Positions 37,623 through 45,386 are shown, counted from the stretch's first letter. The stretch is DNA of 64,000 bases from Streptomyces sp. SID12501 (GCF_010550245.1 NZ_JAAGLU010000003.1:62001-126000); one strand, 5' to 3'. Translations and numbers: made by a program. The notes: generated by a model from the letters alone, not told the origin.

Positions 37623-38221
37623 GCGGACTCCCTCTGCACAGTGGGGAGTTGGGGCAGTCCTGCGCGTTCCAGGGCGGTGGGGTCGAAGCCGGGGAGGGTG
37701 GCGCGGGTGACGAGTGCCTGTGCGAGGGCTTCGGCGTAGGCGGCGCCGCTGCGGGCGACTTCGATCTGGGTGGTGGCGCGCAGGGTTTCGACGCGTTCGA
37801 CGTGCGCGTATTCCTCGCGCCGGTCGCTCGTGTCGCGTTCGTGGGTGATCTGGTCGCGGCGGTCGGTGCGCCAGTAGCGGGCGGCGAGTCCGTAGGCGCC
37901 CGCGGTGGCCAACGACCACAGCAACAGCGGCAACGGCAGACCATCCGCGTATCCGGCGACCCCGGCGAAGGCGAGCGCACCGGACGCGGCGAACGCGGTC
38001 CCCACGAGCACCGAGTCTCCGGTGCTGTTGCCGGCGGCCACCCCCGCGGCGGCGGCACCGAGGGCCAGGGACGTCATCAGCACGGCGTTGCCGACGCTGT
38101 GTTCAGCGCCGTTGGCGTTCCAGATCCGGGCCAGTGCGAGCACGGTGGTGGTGGCGATGGCGGGCGCTGCCTTGGGTGCGGCGAGGGCGAGCCAGTGCCG
38201 GGCGATGATCGGTTCGTTCAC
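37619..38221 (-). CDS. Spd-like membrane protein with helical tail
   Basis: 200 aa from GTG 38221 with GGAG seven bases upstream. Three or four hydrophobic segments (VLMTSLALGAAAAGVAAG, GTAFAASGALAFAGVAGYADG, LPLLLWSLATAGAYGLAARYW) followed by an Arg/Glu-rich helical tail (DRRDQITHERDTSDRREEY). Position among small genes next to tra is that of the plasmid-spreading (spd) genes that move conjugated plasmids through septa. Confidence 0.7.
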   Translation of the reverse strand: MNEPIIARHWLALAAPKAAPAIATTTVLALARIWNANGAEHSVGNAVLMTSLALGAAAAGVAAGNSTGDSVLVGTAFAASGALAFAGVAGYADGLPLPLLLWSLATAGAYGLAARYWRTDRRDQITHERDTSDRREEYAHVERVETLRATTQIEVARSGAAYAEALAQALVTRATLPGFDPTALERAGLPQLPTVQRESA

Positions 38222-38232
38222 GGCGGGACTCC

Positions 38233-38421
38233 TCACAGGTGCTGGACGGCGTCGAGGACGGCGGCGGCGAGTTCGTTGATGGGTCCGGAGGCGCCGGTGG
38301 AGGCGAGGAAGAACCCGAACCCGGCGGCGACGAATGCGGAGCCGTAGCCGAGGGTGTTGGAGCGCAGGAGGAAGAACAGGACCAGGCCGAACAGGGCGAC
38401 CAGGGAGACGGTGACGGCCAT
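38233..38421 (-). CDS. small two-helix membrane protein (SpdA-like)
   Basis: 62 aa, almost entirely hydrophobic: VTVSLVALFGLVLFFLLRS and YGSAFVAAGFGFFLASTG, then a short amphipathic tail. Likely a spread protein. Twelve bases separate it from the next gene. Confidence 0.7.
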   Translation of the reverse strand: MAVTVSLVALFGLVLFFLLRSNTLGYGSAFVAAGFGFFLASTGASGPINELAAAVLDAVQHL

Positions 38422-38424
38422 CGG

Positions 38425-38712
38425 TTATCCCTTCGGGGCGGGCCGCGTGGCAGCGGCGGGGGTGTTGGTGCCGGTGCGGTAGATGCGGGCGGCGCGGTTG
38501 TAGAGCCAGCGGCCGATGCGGATGCGTTTGCCGTGGCCCTTGCAGCGGCGGCACGGCTTGCCGCGCTTGAGGCGTCCCTTGCGGTCGGTCTTGAGCGCGT
38601 GGCCCATGCCGGAGCACTTGCGGCAGTCGCCGAACGGCGAGGCCGCACACAGACCGCTGTAACCGAGCGTGACAGTGAGCAGGCAGGCGATAGCAAGGGC
38701 TATGGGGGTCAT
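38425..38712 (-). CDS. small membrane protein with DnaJ-type zinc motif
   Basis: 95 aa. N-terminal membrane segment (IALAIACLLTVTLGYSGL), then CRKCSGMGH and CRRCKGHGK, two CxxCxGxG motifs as in the DnaJ zinc finger, and a basic tail. Probably a transfer or spread accessory protein. Confidence 0.7.
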   Translation of the reverse strand: MTPIALAIACLLTVTLGYSGLCAASPFGDCRKCSGMGHALKTDRKGRLKRGKPCRRCKGHGKRIRIGRWLYNRAARIYRTGTNTPAAATRPAPKG

Positions 38713-38755
38713 CGGGGACCCTCCAGGCGGGTTTTCGGGGTTTTCGCAGGTGGGG

Positions 38756-38842
38756 TGCTATCCGCTAGATCCCAGATGGGATGCGGTTTGGGGTGCTAGC
38801 GGGGGTGCTACCGATAGCGGGTCACCCCGCTACCGGTAGCGT
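38756..38842. repeat. second TAGCGG motif cluster, downstream of tra
   Basis: Contains CCGCTAG (38762), CTAGCGG, ATAGCGG (38814) and the 14-bp perfect palindrome CGCTACCGGTAGCG (38828-38841). The motif is the one of the 34005-34219 array. It lies just after the tra stop codon, where transfer-recognition (clt) repeats are found in some Streptomyces plasmids; that role is inferred. Confidence 0.55.
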
Positions 38843-38852
38843 CCATCCGGGG

Positions 38853-41129
38853 TCAGGCGGCGCCCCGGTTTTCGTCACGCTGCGCAATCGCGGTGGTGAG
38901 GTCGTCGCGGGCGATGCCGCGGCGGGTGGTGCGCTCACCGTCGTCGGTGGTCCCGGCCACACCGTTGGTCTTGATGCCGTGCGGCTTCAGCGCGCTGGTG
39001 ACGTTCTCGCCCTTCCAGCCGCCGTAGACCTCCGGGCGCAATTCGGCGAGCCGGGCGGCGATCCGCTCGTTCCACACCCGGTTCTCGGAGACGGGCACGA
39101 CCGCAGCGACGTCGGCAAGCAGGTCGTAGGACGGCCCGGCCGTCGTGTCGGCGTCCTCCCCAAGCGCGTGCCCGGACAGGGTGCCTTCTGCCTTGCGCAG
39201 GGCGAGGGCGCGCTGGGCGATGGCGTGGGTGGCGTTGTCGTCCAGGTAGGCGGTGCGCACCACGGTCGGCAGCGGGTTAGCGCCCCCGAGGTAACCGTTA
39301 CCGGCATCGATCTCCGGGCGGAAAGCGGTGGCCCGCACCCCGCTCTTGTAGGCGGACGTGCCCAGGATCATGTCGTTCTCGACCTGACCCGCGACACGGA
39401 GGCAAAAGCGGATGGACACGTTGCCGCTGATCCCGGTCGGCAGCGAGTCCTTGTCGGGGCGCTGCGTGGCCAGCACCAGAATCACACCCAGCGCACGACC
39501 GAGCTTGATGATGAACTCGGCATCCTCACCCGCCTGTTTGCCGTACTTGGAGTGGGCGAACAGGTTCTGGCATTCGTCGAACACGGCGAGCAGCGGCCAC
39601 AGCTTGAGCGAGCGCTTGTCGGCGATGGAGCGGGTGATGCGCTTGTCGGGGCACAGGTCCCGCGGCAGCTTCTTGATGACGCCCGCGCGGCGCATGACTT
39701 CCTCGCGCAGCAGTTTGAGGGAGTCGGCCGCGTACTTGATGGAGTCGTCGTCGATGCCGGAGACGAACCGGTGGCTGACGCATTCGAGGGAGTCCAGGTC
39801 ACCGGTGCCCTTGTTCTCGTGCAGCCACAGTTCCACGCTCGGATCCAGTGCCGCACCGCACGCCAGCACGCGCACGGAGGCGGTCTTGCCCTGTCCGGGC
39901 TGCGAGCCGATCAGTACGTTGTGCTGGATCAGGGGCACCGACTGAGCACGCCCTCGCGGGTCCAGGCCGAACGGCACCCGCTTGAAGACGTCGTGCCGGC
40001 GGGCGCCGGCGAGCTGCCACTTGACGATGCCGGTCTTGGACAGGTCCCGGTCCCCCACCCACAGGATCAGGCGTCCCTCGTGCTCGTTGGGGTCGGCGTC
40101 CGGCCACACACAGCCCAGCGGGCGGCGCAGACCGGACGCGAGACGGGCGCGCCGGTCGGCGACGTCGGCGACGGTCACTCCGAGGGGGAGGTCGATGTCT
40201 GCGCGCCAGCCCGGGCCCTCGCGGGTGATCGGGGCGACGAACCGGATACCGTCCTGCCCCTTGGCGACGGCGGACGCGATTTGGCCGATGCCGATGGACG
40301 CCATGGCCTTGACCACGATGTCGCTGGTCAGCTTCTGCACCTCGGTCTTGATGACCGCCCGCGTGGCGAGCGGCGCATCCGCCGGCGCCCCCGCCCACCC
40401 GAAGCCGAGCACCGCCACCACAGCGGCGATGTACTGGGTGAGCGGCTGCGCCCCGAACACCAGGAACAGACCGGCGACCAGGGCCAGCACGCCCGCGAGG
40501 ACAGTCACGACAACGCGCAGCCGTACCCGGCGGTCCCGCTGCCGCGACAGCTTCAGGTACTCGTCCACCCGCTCGTGCGTGGCGGTGTACTGGCGCAGTG
40601 CCTCACCCTCGCCGTCCACGGCCCAACGCCCCACCCCACCCAGGGTGTTGAGCGCGCCGCGCGGTGAGCGCCAGACCAGCTTGGGCAGGTAGACGAACGG
40701 CACGCGCACTGCGTGGAAGGCGACGGTGTGCCAGGCGTGCCCGGCCAGCCAGCCGAGCGCTTCCTTGAACTCCGCACGCGACTTCACCCACGCGGGGAAG
40801 ACGTCCATCCGCTTGGAATGCTTGATGCGGTCGATGACACCGGGGCCGGACACCGTCGGCACCTTCTGGTCGACCAGAGCTGACGGCGAGTCGCCCGACT
40901 CGGTCGGCTCCGAGTCGGCCGACGCGGACGGGACGGAGTCGGGGGTCGGGTCGGCCGACGGGTCGGGGGTCGGGTCGGCCGACGGGTCGGGGGTCGGGTC
41001 GGCCGACTCGGTACGGGCCGACCGTGCCTTGCCGAGGTCGACCACGTCGCCCCCGGAGTCGGCCGACGGGTCGCCGGTCATCTCCGTTTCGAGTCGGTTG
41101 AACAGTTCATTGTCGTCGGGCTGGTTCAC
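38853..41129 (-). CDS. TraB/TraSA-type FtsK/SpoIIIE DNA translocase
   Basis: 758 aa from GTG 41129 (AAGGA eight bases upstream). Acidic, repeat-bearing N-terminus, two membrane helices (VVVTVLAGVLALVAGLFLVFG and YIAAVVAVLGFGWAG), then the FtsK motor with Walker A LIGSQPGQGKTASV and Walker B LLAVFDECQNLF, VLATQRPDKDSLP as sensor, and a C-terminal winged helix (VWNERIAARLAELRPEVYG) that in TraB reads 8-bp repeats. One such protein alone transfers double-stranded DNA between mycelia in Streptomyces plasmids. Confidence 0.93.
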   Translation of the reverse strand: MNQPDDNELFNRLETEMTGDPSADSGGDVVDLGKARSARTESADPTPDPSADPTPDPSADPTPDSVPSASADSEPTESGDSPSALVDQKVPTVSGPGVIDRIKHSKRMDVFPAWVKSRAEFKEALGWLAGHAWHTVAFHAVRVPFVYLPKLVWRSPRGALNTLGGVGRWAVDGEGEALRQYTATHERVDEYLKLSRQRDRRVRLRVVVTVLAGVLALVAGLFLVFGAQPLTQYIAAVVAVLGFGWAGAPADAPLATRAVIKTEVQKLTSDIVVKAMASIGIGQIASAVAKGQDGIRFVAPITREGPGWRADIDLPLGVTVADVADRRARLASGLRRPLGCVWPDADPNEHEGRLILWVGDRDLSKTGIVKWQLAGARRHDVFKRVPFGLDPRGRAQSVPLIQHNVLIGSQPGQGKTASVRVLACGAALDPSVELWLHENKGTGDLDSLECVSHRFVSGIDDDSIKYAADSLKLLREEVMRRAGVIKKLPRDLCPDKRITRSIADKRSLKLWPLLAVFDECQNLFAHSKYGKQAGEDAEFIIKLGRALGVILVLATQRPDKDSLPTGISGNVSIRFCLRVAGQVENDMILGTSAYKSGVRATAFRPEIDAGNGYLGGANPLPTVVRTAYLDDNATHAIAQRALALRKAEGTLSGHALGEDADTTAGPSYDLLADVAAVVPVSENRVWNERIAARLAELRPEVYGGWKGENVTSALKPHGIKTNGVAGTTDDGERTTRRGIARDDLTTAIAQRDENRGAA
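40938..41010 (-). repeat. 24-bp tandem repeat in tra
   Basis: Three in-frame units encode ADPTPDPS in the acidic N-terminal head of the translocase, ahead of the membrane helices. Unit number probably varies between relatives. Confidence 0.75.
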
Positions 41130-41223
41130 TGGGAGAGTCCTTCTCTCGGGAGGGAAGCGGGGTCCGGCCGTCGCTGTAGGAGGTGGGCGGACGGACCCCG
41201 CCAAGGGCGGTTACTGTGCGGGC

Positions 41224-41352
41224 ATGGGTGGGGGATCACAGACCAGGACACGGCCGTGCCGGTGGTGCCGCGAGCCGGTCGTGCAGCCGCGAAATCGGTG
41301 GCGCAGACGGCGCTATTGCAGCAAGGCGCACCGCAGAAGAGGCCGGCCGTGA
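41224..41352 (+). CDS. small zinc-motif protein on opposite strand, candidate
   Basis: 42 aa: MGGGSQTRTRPCRWCREPVV ... YCSKAHRRR. The CxxC and C-x3-H arrangement with many Arg resembles the DNA-repair or plasmid zinc-finger pattern C-x2-C...YC-S-x2-C/H. It is the only plus-strand gene inside the transfer region and starts in the gap before tra. GGTTACTGT directly upstream could be a -10 for a leaderless message. Confidence 0.45.
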   Translation: MGGGSQTRTRPCRWCREPVVQPRNRWRRRRYCSKAHRRRGRP

Positions 41353-41354
41353 CC

Positions 41355-41672
41355 TCACCACCAACCGGACGACTTCTTCGCCGCCTTGGCGGCGGCGGCC
41401 TCGTTCACGATCCGCTGCCGCTCCTTCTCGAACGCGGCTATCTCCGCGGCGAGCCGAGTTGCGGCCGAACTCCACGCGGTTTCCAGCTTTCGTTCGGCGC
41501 GCGTGGTGCTCCGACCGCGCACGACGCGGACGGACCCGCCGACCGTGGCACGGATGATCGCGCGCCGTTCCGAGCCGGTCAGCGGCCACATCTCGTACTC
41601 ACGGACCGCTGTGAGCTTGCGGGTGGCCAACTGGATTTCACGGTCAACGCGGCGGGTGTTGGGCTTGCCCAT
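41355..41672 (-). CDS. AICE hypothetical basic protein
   Basis: 105 aa from ATG 41672 with GAGGAG upstream. MGKPNTRRVDREIQLATRKL followed by long helices with alternating charge (LAAEIAAFEKERQRIVNEAA) and an Ala/Lys tail. Likely helical, possibly nucleic-acid binding; no family recognised. Three bases separate it from the next gene. Confidence 0.65.
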   Translation of the reverse strand: MGKPNTRRVDREIQLATRKLTAVREYEMWPLTGSERRAIIRATVGGSVRVVRGRSTTRAERKLETAWSSAATRLAAEIAAFEKERQRIVNEAAAAKAAKKSSGWW

Positions 41673-41674
41673 GG

Positions 41675-41872
41675 TCAGGTACTCCTCGGGAACGTGTGGC
41701 CGGCGGGCGGGTAGACGGGCACGGACCGGTCGGTCAGCAGGCCTTCCATGACCACTGACTCAAAGTCGGCGGCCAGCTCGGTGCGGGGCTCGTGCTGGAA
41801 GGCGAGGTCGGCCGCGTCCAGGAGCCACGTGGTGCGGGCGTTGTCATCACTGGGGGACTCGGACCACTTCAC
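41675..41872 (-). CDS. AICE hypothetical acidic protein
   Basis: 65 aa from GTG 41872, overlapping the previous stop by four bases. Acidic and without membrane segment (TTWLLDAADLAFQHEP). Function unknown. Third from last gene of the coupled operon running from 44372 to 41355. Confidence 0.6.
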   Translation of the reverse strand: MKWSESPSDDNARTTWLLDAADLAFQHEPRTELAADFESVVMEGLLTDRSVPVYPPAGHTFPRST

Positions 41873-42279
41873 TGGGAACCTCCCTGTTCAGAGACGTGAG
41901 CGGGGGTGTCGGGGAAGGCGCACAGGATGCACATGCCGAGCGAGGTCGGCAGGCAGTAGCTGTAGATCACGTGGCACTTCGGGCAGGTGCGGCGGGCGAG
42001 CATCGCCAGGGCGAGCGCACCCCACTTGCGCGAGGTCATCGGCCGCACCGGGCGGGCGAGGTCGACGCGGTAGAGGTAGGAGACCTGTACCCCCGCCTTG
42101 CGGCCCCGGTGGCGGCGCATCACCTGCGCCGCCACCGGCTGACCGCCCGGCCTCAGCCCGCGCTCACGCAACTGCCGACGGGTCGCGTAGCCGTCCGGGG
42201 CCAGCCGCCACGGAAACGTGGGCACCCCGTACTGACTACCGGTCGGGTCGTAGCACTTGGCGAACGTCACGGACGTCAT
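41869..42279 (-). CDS. RRQRL motif-type zinc-binding protein
   Basis: 136 aa. PDGYATRRQLRERGLRPGG is the RRQRL-type motif seen in a family confined to actinomycete mobile elements; the C-terminal CPKCHVIYSYC ... MCILC supplies zinc ligands. Role unknown, but it is a good marker for AICEs. Overlaps both neighbours by four bases. Confidence 0.78.
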   Translation of the reverse strand: MTSVTFAKCYDPTGSQYGVPTFPWRLAPDGYATRRQLRERGLRPGGQPVAAQVMRRHRGRKAGVQVSYLYRVDLARPVRPMTSRKWGALALAMLARRTCPKCHVIYSYCLPTSLGMCILCAFPDTPAHVSEQGGSQ

Positions 42280-42926
42280 GCCGCCACCGCCACCACGGGC
42301 GCATCTGTGCGGGCGCCGCGTCGGCCGGACCGGCGCCCGGCGACCGTGGCGAACAACCGTCCCAGCCCCGCCCGCCGCAATCCGGCACGGCCCTGCTTCG
42401 CCGCGTACATCGCCTCATCCGCCCTGCGCAGCAGACCGGACAGGTCATCAGCGGGGAAGTCACAGGCACGTACCCAGCCGAGTGAGACGGTGGTGTGCAC
42501 GTCCGGGTTGTGGCCGTCGGCTGGCCGGGCGAGCACTCCGTGGAGCACCGTGAGCAGATCGGCAGCGGTGCCGTGGTCGTCGATGAGGACGGCGGCGAAC
42601 TCATCGCCCCCGAGCCGTCCGGCGACCCCGGACCGGCCGACGTGGTGGGCGAGCCGGTCCGCAGTCGCCTTCAACAGCACGTCCCCGGCGGCATGCCCGA
42701 AGGTGTCGTTGATGTGCTTGAAGCGGTCGACGTCGGCGAGCACGACGACCGCACGCGGGTCCTTGAGCAGGGCCGTGGCGCGCTGGGTGAACCCGTCGCG
42801 GGTCCGTAACCTCGTGAGCGGATCACGCCGTGCGGTGCTCAGCCGGGCGTGCAGGCATCGCACGTGCAGTGCCCACCCCGCGGCAAGCGGCAGAACGGTC
42901 GGCAGGATGGTGGTCAGGGTGTTCAT
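42276..42926 (-). CDS. GGDEF domain diguanylate cyclase carried by the AICE
   Basis: 216 aa from ATG 42926. A short N-terminal hydrophobic segment (TTILPTVLPLAAGWALHV) anchors one GGDEF domain: RRDPLTRLRTRDGF, LADVDRFKHINDTFGHAAGD and GRLGGDEFAAVL (motif at about 103-107). The metal-binding Asp residues and GGDEF are intact, so synthesis of c-di-GMP is expected; the RxxD inhibitory site is absent. In Streptomyces c-di-GMP controls development through BldD. The gene is in the middle of the coupled operon, with four-base overlaps on both sides. Confidence 0.88.
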   Translation of the reverse strand: MNTLTTILPTVLPLAAGWALHVRCLHARLSTARRDPLTRLRTRDGFTQRATALLKDPRAVVVLADVDRFKHINDTFGHAAGDVLLKATADRLAHHVGRSGVAGRLGGDEFAAVLIDDHGTAADLLTVLHGVLARPADGHNPDVHTTVSLGWVRACDFPADDLSGLLRRADEAMYAAKQGRAGLRRAGLGRLFATVAGRRSGRRGARTDAPVVAVAA

Positions 42927-43942
42927 GCCGCCACCCCTTCGGTGCTGTCGGCGTTGCCGTCGACGGGGTGCAGGTGCGGGCCGTCGGCACGTTCGGCGAG
43001 CAACAGGTCCCGCAGCACACGGGAGTTGGCGGCTGAGCAGTGCAGCGTGGTGCGGATGGCTTCGGCGTTGACCGCGTCGTCTTTCCAGTCGGCCGTAGCC
43101 GTACGGGCTTCGGCGAGCAGCTCCGCAGGAGTCCGCGCCGCCCGGCCGGTCTTGCCCTTGGGTGCCTGGGGAGCGCGCTTGCGCGGCGCCTTGGGCGTCT
43201 CCTGCTTCGGCGGCTCCCGGGCCGGAGCCTTCGGCGGCACAGGTGCCATGTACTCAGCGGCCGGAGCCAGTTCACCCAGCTTCAACAGCACCCGCTCGGG
43301 GCGGGGTGTCTTGGAGCGCCACTTGCGGCCGTGCTGTTCGCGCAGGTGGGCGCGGGCCAACTGGCGTTCCCGCTCACGGCCCAGCGCCACCGAGTAGGAG
43401 GTGACCTCCCACAGCGTCATGCGCCGCCACAGACCGAACGTCGACAGCGGGGCGAGCAGCCACCGGGAGAACCGGATCTTCTCCATCCGACGGCCGGTGA
43501 CGGCGCCGATGCGGGACGCGTAGACGTGCGCGGCGACCTCGGACAGGACCACCCACAGCAAGGGCATGGTGCCGTGGGCGAGCTTCGCGGACAGGGAGTG
43601 CCCGGCCGCGATGTTCAGCCAGCACGTCACCCCGGTCAGCACCCACGGCACGAACCGCACCCAGCCCAAGGGCATGTCCGTACGGATCAGCAGCAGGAAC
43701 GCCGCGGTGAACACCGGAATCGCGGCGTCGATGCCGACAGGCAGCATCCAAGGGGAGTCGAACCCCCATCGGGCGCCGGCCGTCGACACGGCCTCGAACG
43801 ACGACGCGAGACCAAGTCCGCCGACTCCGGCCGCGAGCACCGCGACCGTGCCCAACAGGATCTTCTCGGGTTTCGACAGTGGCGGCACCTCCGGACGTCC
43901 GGCGGTGGCTGTCGTCTCGGGGGTAGGGGTCTGGGAGGTCAC
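42923..43942 (-). CDS. DUF2637 membrane protein (Spd-like)
   Basis: 339 aa from GTG 43942. Four hydrophobic segments in the first 130 residues (KILLGTVAVLAAGVGGLGL, LPVGIDAAIPVFTAAFLLLI, FVPWVLTGVTCWLNIAAG, MPLLWVVLSEVAAHVYA) make the DUF2637 domain of AICE/plasmid spread proteins. The Pro/Lys-rich middle and a helical end (AEAIRTTLHCSAANSRVLRD) with an HTH-like look complete it. Confidence 0.85.
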   Translation of the reverse strand: MTSQTPTPETTATAGRPEVPPLSKPEKILLGTVAVLAAGVGGLGLASSFEAVSTAGARWGFDSPWMLPVGIDAAIPVFTAAFLLLIRTDMPLGWVRFVPWVLTGVTCWLNIAAGHSLSAKLAHGTMPLLWVVLSEVAAHVYASRIGAVTGRRMEKIRFSRWLLAPLSTFGLWRRMTLWEVTSYSVALGRERERQLARAHLREQHGRKWRSKTPRPERVLLKLGELAPAAEYMAPVPPKAPAREPPKQETPKAPRKRAPQAPKGKTGRAARTPAELLAEARTATADWKDDAVNAEAIRTTLHCSAANSRVLRDLLLAERADGPHLHPVDGNADSTEGVAA

Positions 43943-44085
43943 TGCCCCTCACCACCCTGCGAGGCACGAAGCTGCGCGTTCATCAGTTCCGCCTGCACGT
44001 CCGCCACCTGACCGGCGACGATCCGCTCGTAGACGGCCTGACCTTCCAGGAACATGCGGTCGTCGAAGTTCAGCCCGTCGCTCAT
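43939..44085 (-). CDS. small coupled protein, 48 aa
   Basis: ATG 44085 to TGA 43939: MSDGLNFDDRMFLEGQAVYE and a helical end (VADVQAELMNAQLRASQ). Both ends overlap the neighbouring genes by four bases, which strongly supports that it is translated. Function unknown. Confidence 0.7.
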   Translation of the reverse strand: MSDGLNFDDRMFLEGQAVYERIVAGQVADVQAELMNAQLRASQGGEGQ

Positions 44086-44372
44086 GCCGCGGCCCCCTTG
44101 CGGGAGTTGCCGCGGCGGCCGGCGAACCGGGCCAGGGGGATGACGTCGAACAGCTCGGGGTGCGCGTCGACGACCTCGGCCGCGATGCGGATCAGGTCGT
44201 CGGGAAGCTCCGGGTTCTCAGCGAGGATGTCGCGCGCCGCGTCCAGACGGGCCGCGCGCTCCATCTCGCTCTCGCCCTCCACCCCGAGCCACAGCTCAAC
44301 CGGGGTACCCAGAGCCAGTTCGATGAAGTCGTTTGTCGAGACGGCCTGATGGCCGCCGATGTAGGTACGCAA
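44082..44372 (-). CDS. first gene of the coupled operon, TTG start
   Basis: 96 aa. The only sensible start is TTG 44372, with AGGAGAG six bases upstream. MRTYIGGHQAVSTNDFIELA, an acidic helical region (ERAARLDAARDILAENPELP) and a basic tail (FAGRRGNSRKG). Not recognised. It opens the series 44372-41355 in which six successive genes overlap or abut. Confidence 0.7.
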   Translation of the reverse strand: MRTYIGGHQAVSTNDFIELALGTPVELWLGVEGESEMERAARLDAARDILAENPELPDDLIRIAAEVVDAHPELFDVIPLARFAGRRGNSRKGAAA

Positions 44373-44470
44373 GACAGCTCTCCTGATGTGGGAGGGACAG
44401 ACAGATGCCGGGCGGTCGTGGCCTGGTGGTGAGAGGCGATCGCTCGGGGTGTGCGACCCAAAGCCGCAGA
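44373..44470 (-). promoter_or_regulatory. control region of the coupled operon
   Basis: Shares GGAGGGACAG (44391-44400) and GTGGTGAGAGGCG (44426-44438), in the same order and spacing class, with the region upstream of the Prim-Pol gene. A small hairpin CCGCAGATGCGG is at 44464-44475. Probably promoter and operator for the operon. Confidence 0.5.
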
Positions 44471-44482
44471 TGCGGCGGGGTA

Positions 44483-44582
44483 GTGCCCCGGCCGGGAGTC
44501 GAACCCGGCCCGTAGACCGTCGGGGCTGTGTGGTCTCTCATTCGGGGACGCGGCTGCCGGTTCAAGGAACAGCTCGCTAGGG
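44483..44582 (-). other. tRNA-like sequence with intact T-arm
   Basis: On the minus strand CCGGG-TTCGACT-CCCGG is a perfect T-stem and loop, followed by CCGGGGC-A like an acceptor 3' strand; GCCCTAG about 90 bases upstream can pair with it at six of seven positions. D-stem GCTG/CAGC is possible, but the anticodon arm lacks U33 and has a mismatch. I therefore do not call a working tRNA. Confidence 0.35.
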
Positions 44583-44744
44583 CCCCGTTGTAGGCAGAGA
44601 CCTTCTGCCATCCGGACTGCCAAGGGATCGCCTGAAACAGACGACTGTCCGGTGCCCTCCCCCCGTCCAATGCGGGGCTCCTGGTCGTGCGGTCTTGCAG
44701 GTCAAGCGCTTACGGGTACAGCCGGCTGAGCCCTTCCGGGCTTG

Positions 44745-44825
44745 TCGTACTAACTTGTAACAGCATGTACTAGCACGAGCCACGGCGCAAGAGGTCGCCA
44801 CAGATTCGTGCTAGGTCGTACTAGG
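44745..44825. promoter_or_regulatory. GntR operator cluster upstream of the repressor gene
   Basis: Repeated TACTA/CTAG motifs: TCGTACTAA (44745), TGTACTAGCACGA (44766-44778) and TTCGTGCTAGGTCGTACTAG (44805-44824). CTAGCACGA (44770-44778) is the exact inverse of TCGTGCTAG (44806-44814). Location just before the divergently placed GntR gene fits autorepression as known for KorSA of pSAM2. Confidence 0.65.
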
Positions 44826-44847
44826 GGTGGGTACGCTCGATGGCGTG

Positions 44848-45228
44848 ATGAGCGCTGAAATCTCGAAAGACGACCCAAGGCCAGAGTCCGAGCAGGCGGC
44901 CGACATCCTGCGGCAAGAGATCCTGCGTGGTGACATCAAGCCCGGAGGGCATGTGGGCTCCGTGCGAGACTTGACCGAACGGTTCAAGATCTCGGGAATG
45001 ACAGTGCAGCGGGCCCTTGCGATCCTCCGTGAGGATGGGCTCATCATGACGACGTCGCGGGGCAGCTATGCCCGCGACCCGGAGCAGGCCGGTGAAGGCA
45101 GCGGAACCGACGCGGTTGTCGACGTTCCCGAAGTGCTGCGCCGGCTCGAACATCTCACCTCCCAAGTCTCGGAACTTCGCGGCAGGGTCGAAGCTCTCGA
45201 AAGTCGCTCCGAACCGGGTGGTGCGTGA
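44848..45228 (+). CDS. GntR family repressor (KorSA-like)
   Basis: 126 aa from ATG 44848 (GTG 44845 and ATG 44827 also possible). ESEQAADILRQEILRGDIKPG and VRDLTERFKISGMTVQRALAIL, then GLIMTTSRGSYA, form a GntR winged HTH; the C-terminus is only a coiled helix (VLRRLEHLTSQVSELRGRVE), with no ligand domain. In pSAM2 the KorSA repressor keeps the element integrated and shuts off transfer and replication. It is divergent from the coupled operon. Confidence 0.88.
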   Translation: MSAEISKDDPRPESEQAADILRQEILRGDIKPGGHVGSVRDLTERFKISGMTVQRALAILREDGLIMTTSRGSYARDPEQAGEGSGTDAVVDVPEVLRRLEHLTSQVSELRGRVEALESRSEPGGA

Positions 45229-45309
45229 TCTGCAACCAGCATGCGTGGAACGGGAGTTGTGAGGTAAGTGACAGCCCGGGGACGGCAGAGCAGGGGAGGG
45301 GACATGCCC

Positions 45310-45329
45310 GGTGACACCCCCCTGTCACC
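45310..45329. promoter_or_regulatory. inverted repeat before the XRE gene
   Basis: GGTGACA (45310-45316) and TGTCACC (45323-45329) around six C residues, about 60 bases before the XRE regulator start. Could be its operator or a terminator of the GntR gene. Confidence 0.45.
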
Positions 45330-45386
45330 TTCCCTGTCCCCCCGGCTCGCGCGCGAGACTCGGAGCAGGTACTCGGAGGAGGGCGC

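Noticed and set aside
44483..44582. Functional tRNA gene on the minus strand
   Set aside because: The T-arm is perfect, but the anticodon loop lacks U33, the anticodon stem has a mismatch and the D-loop is too long. Kept only as a tRNA-like feature.
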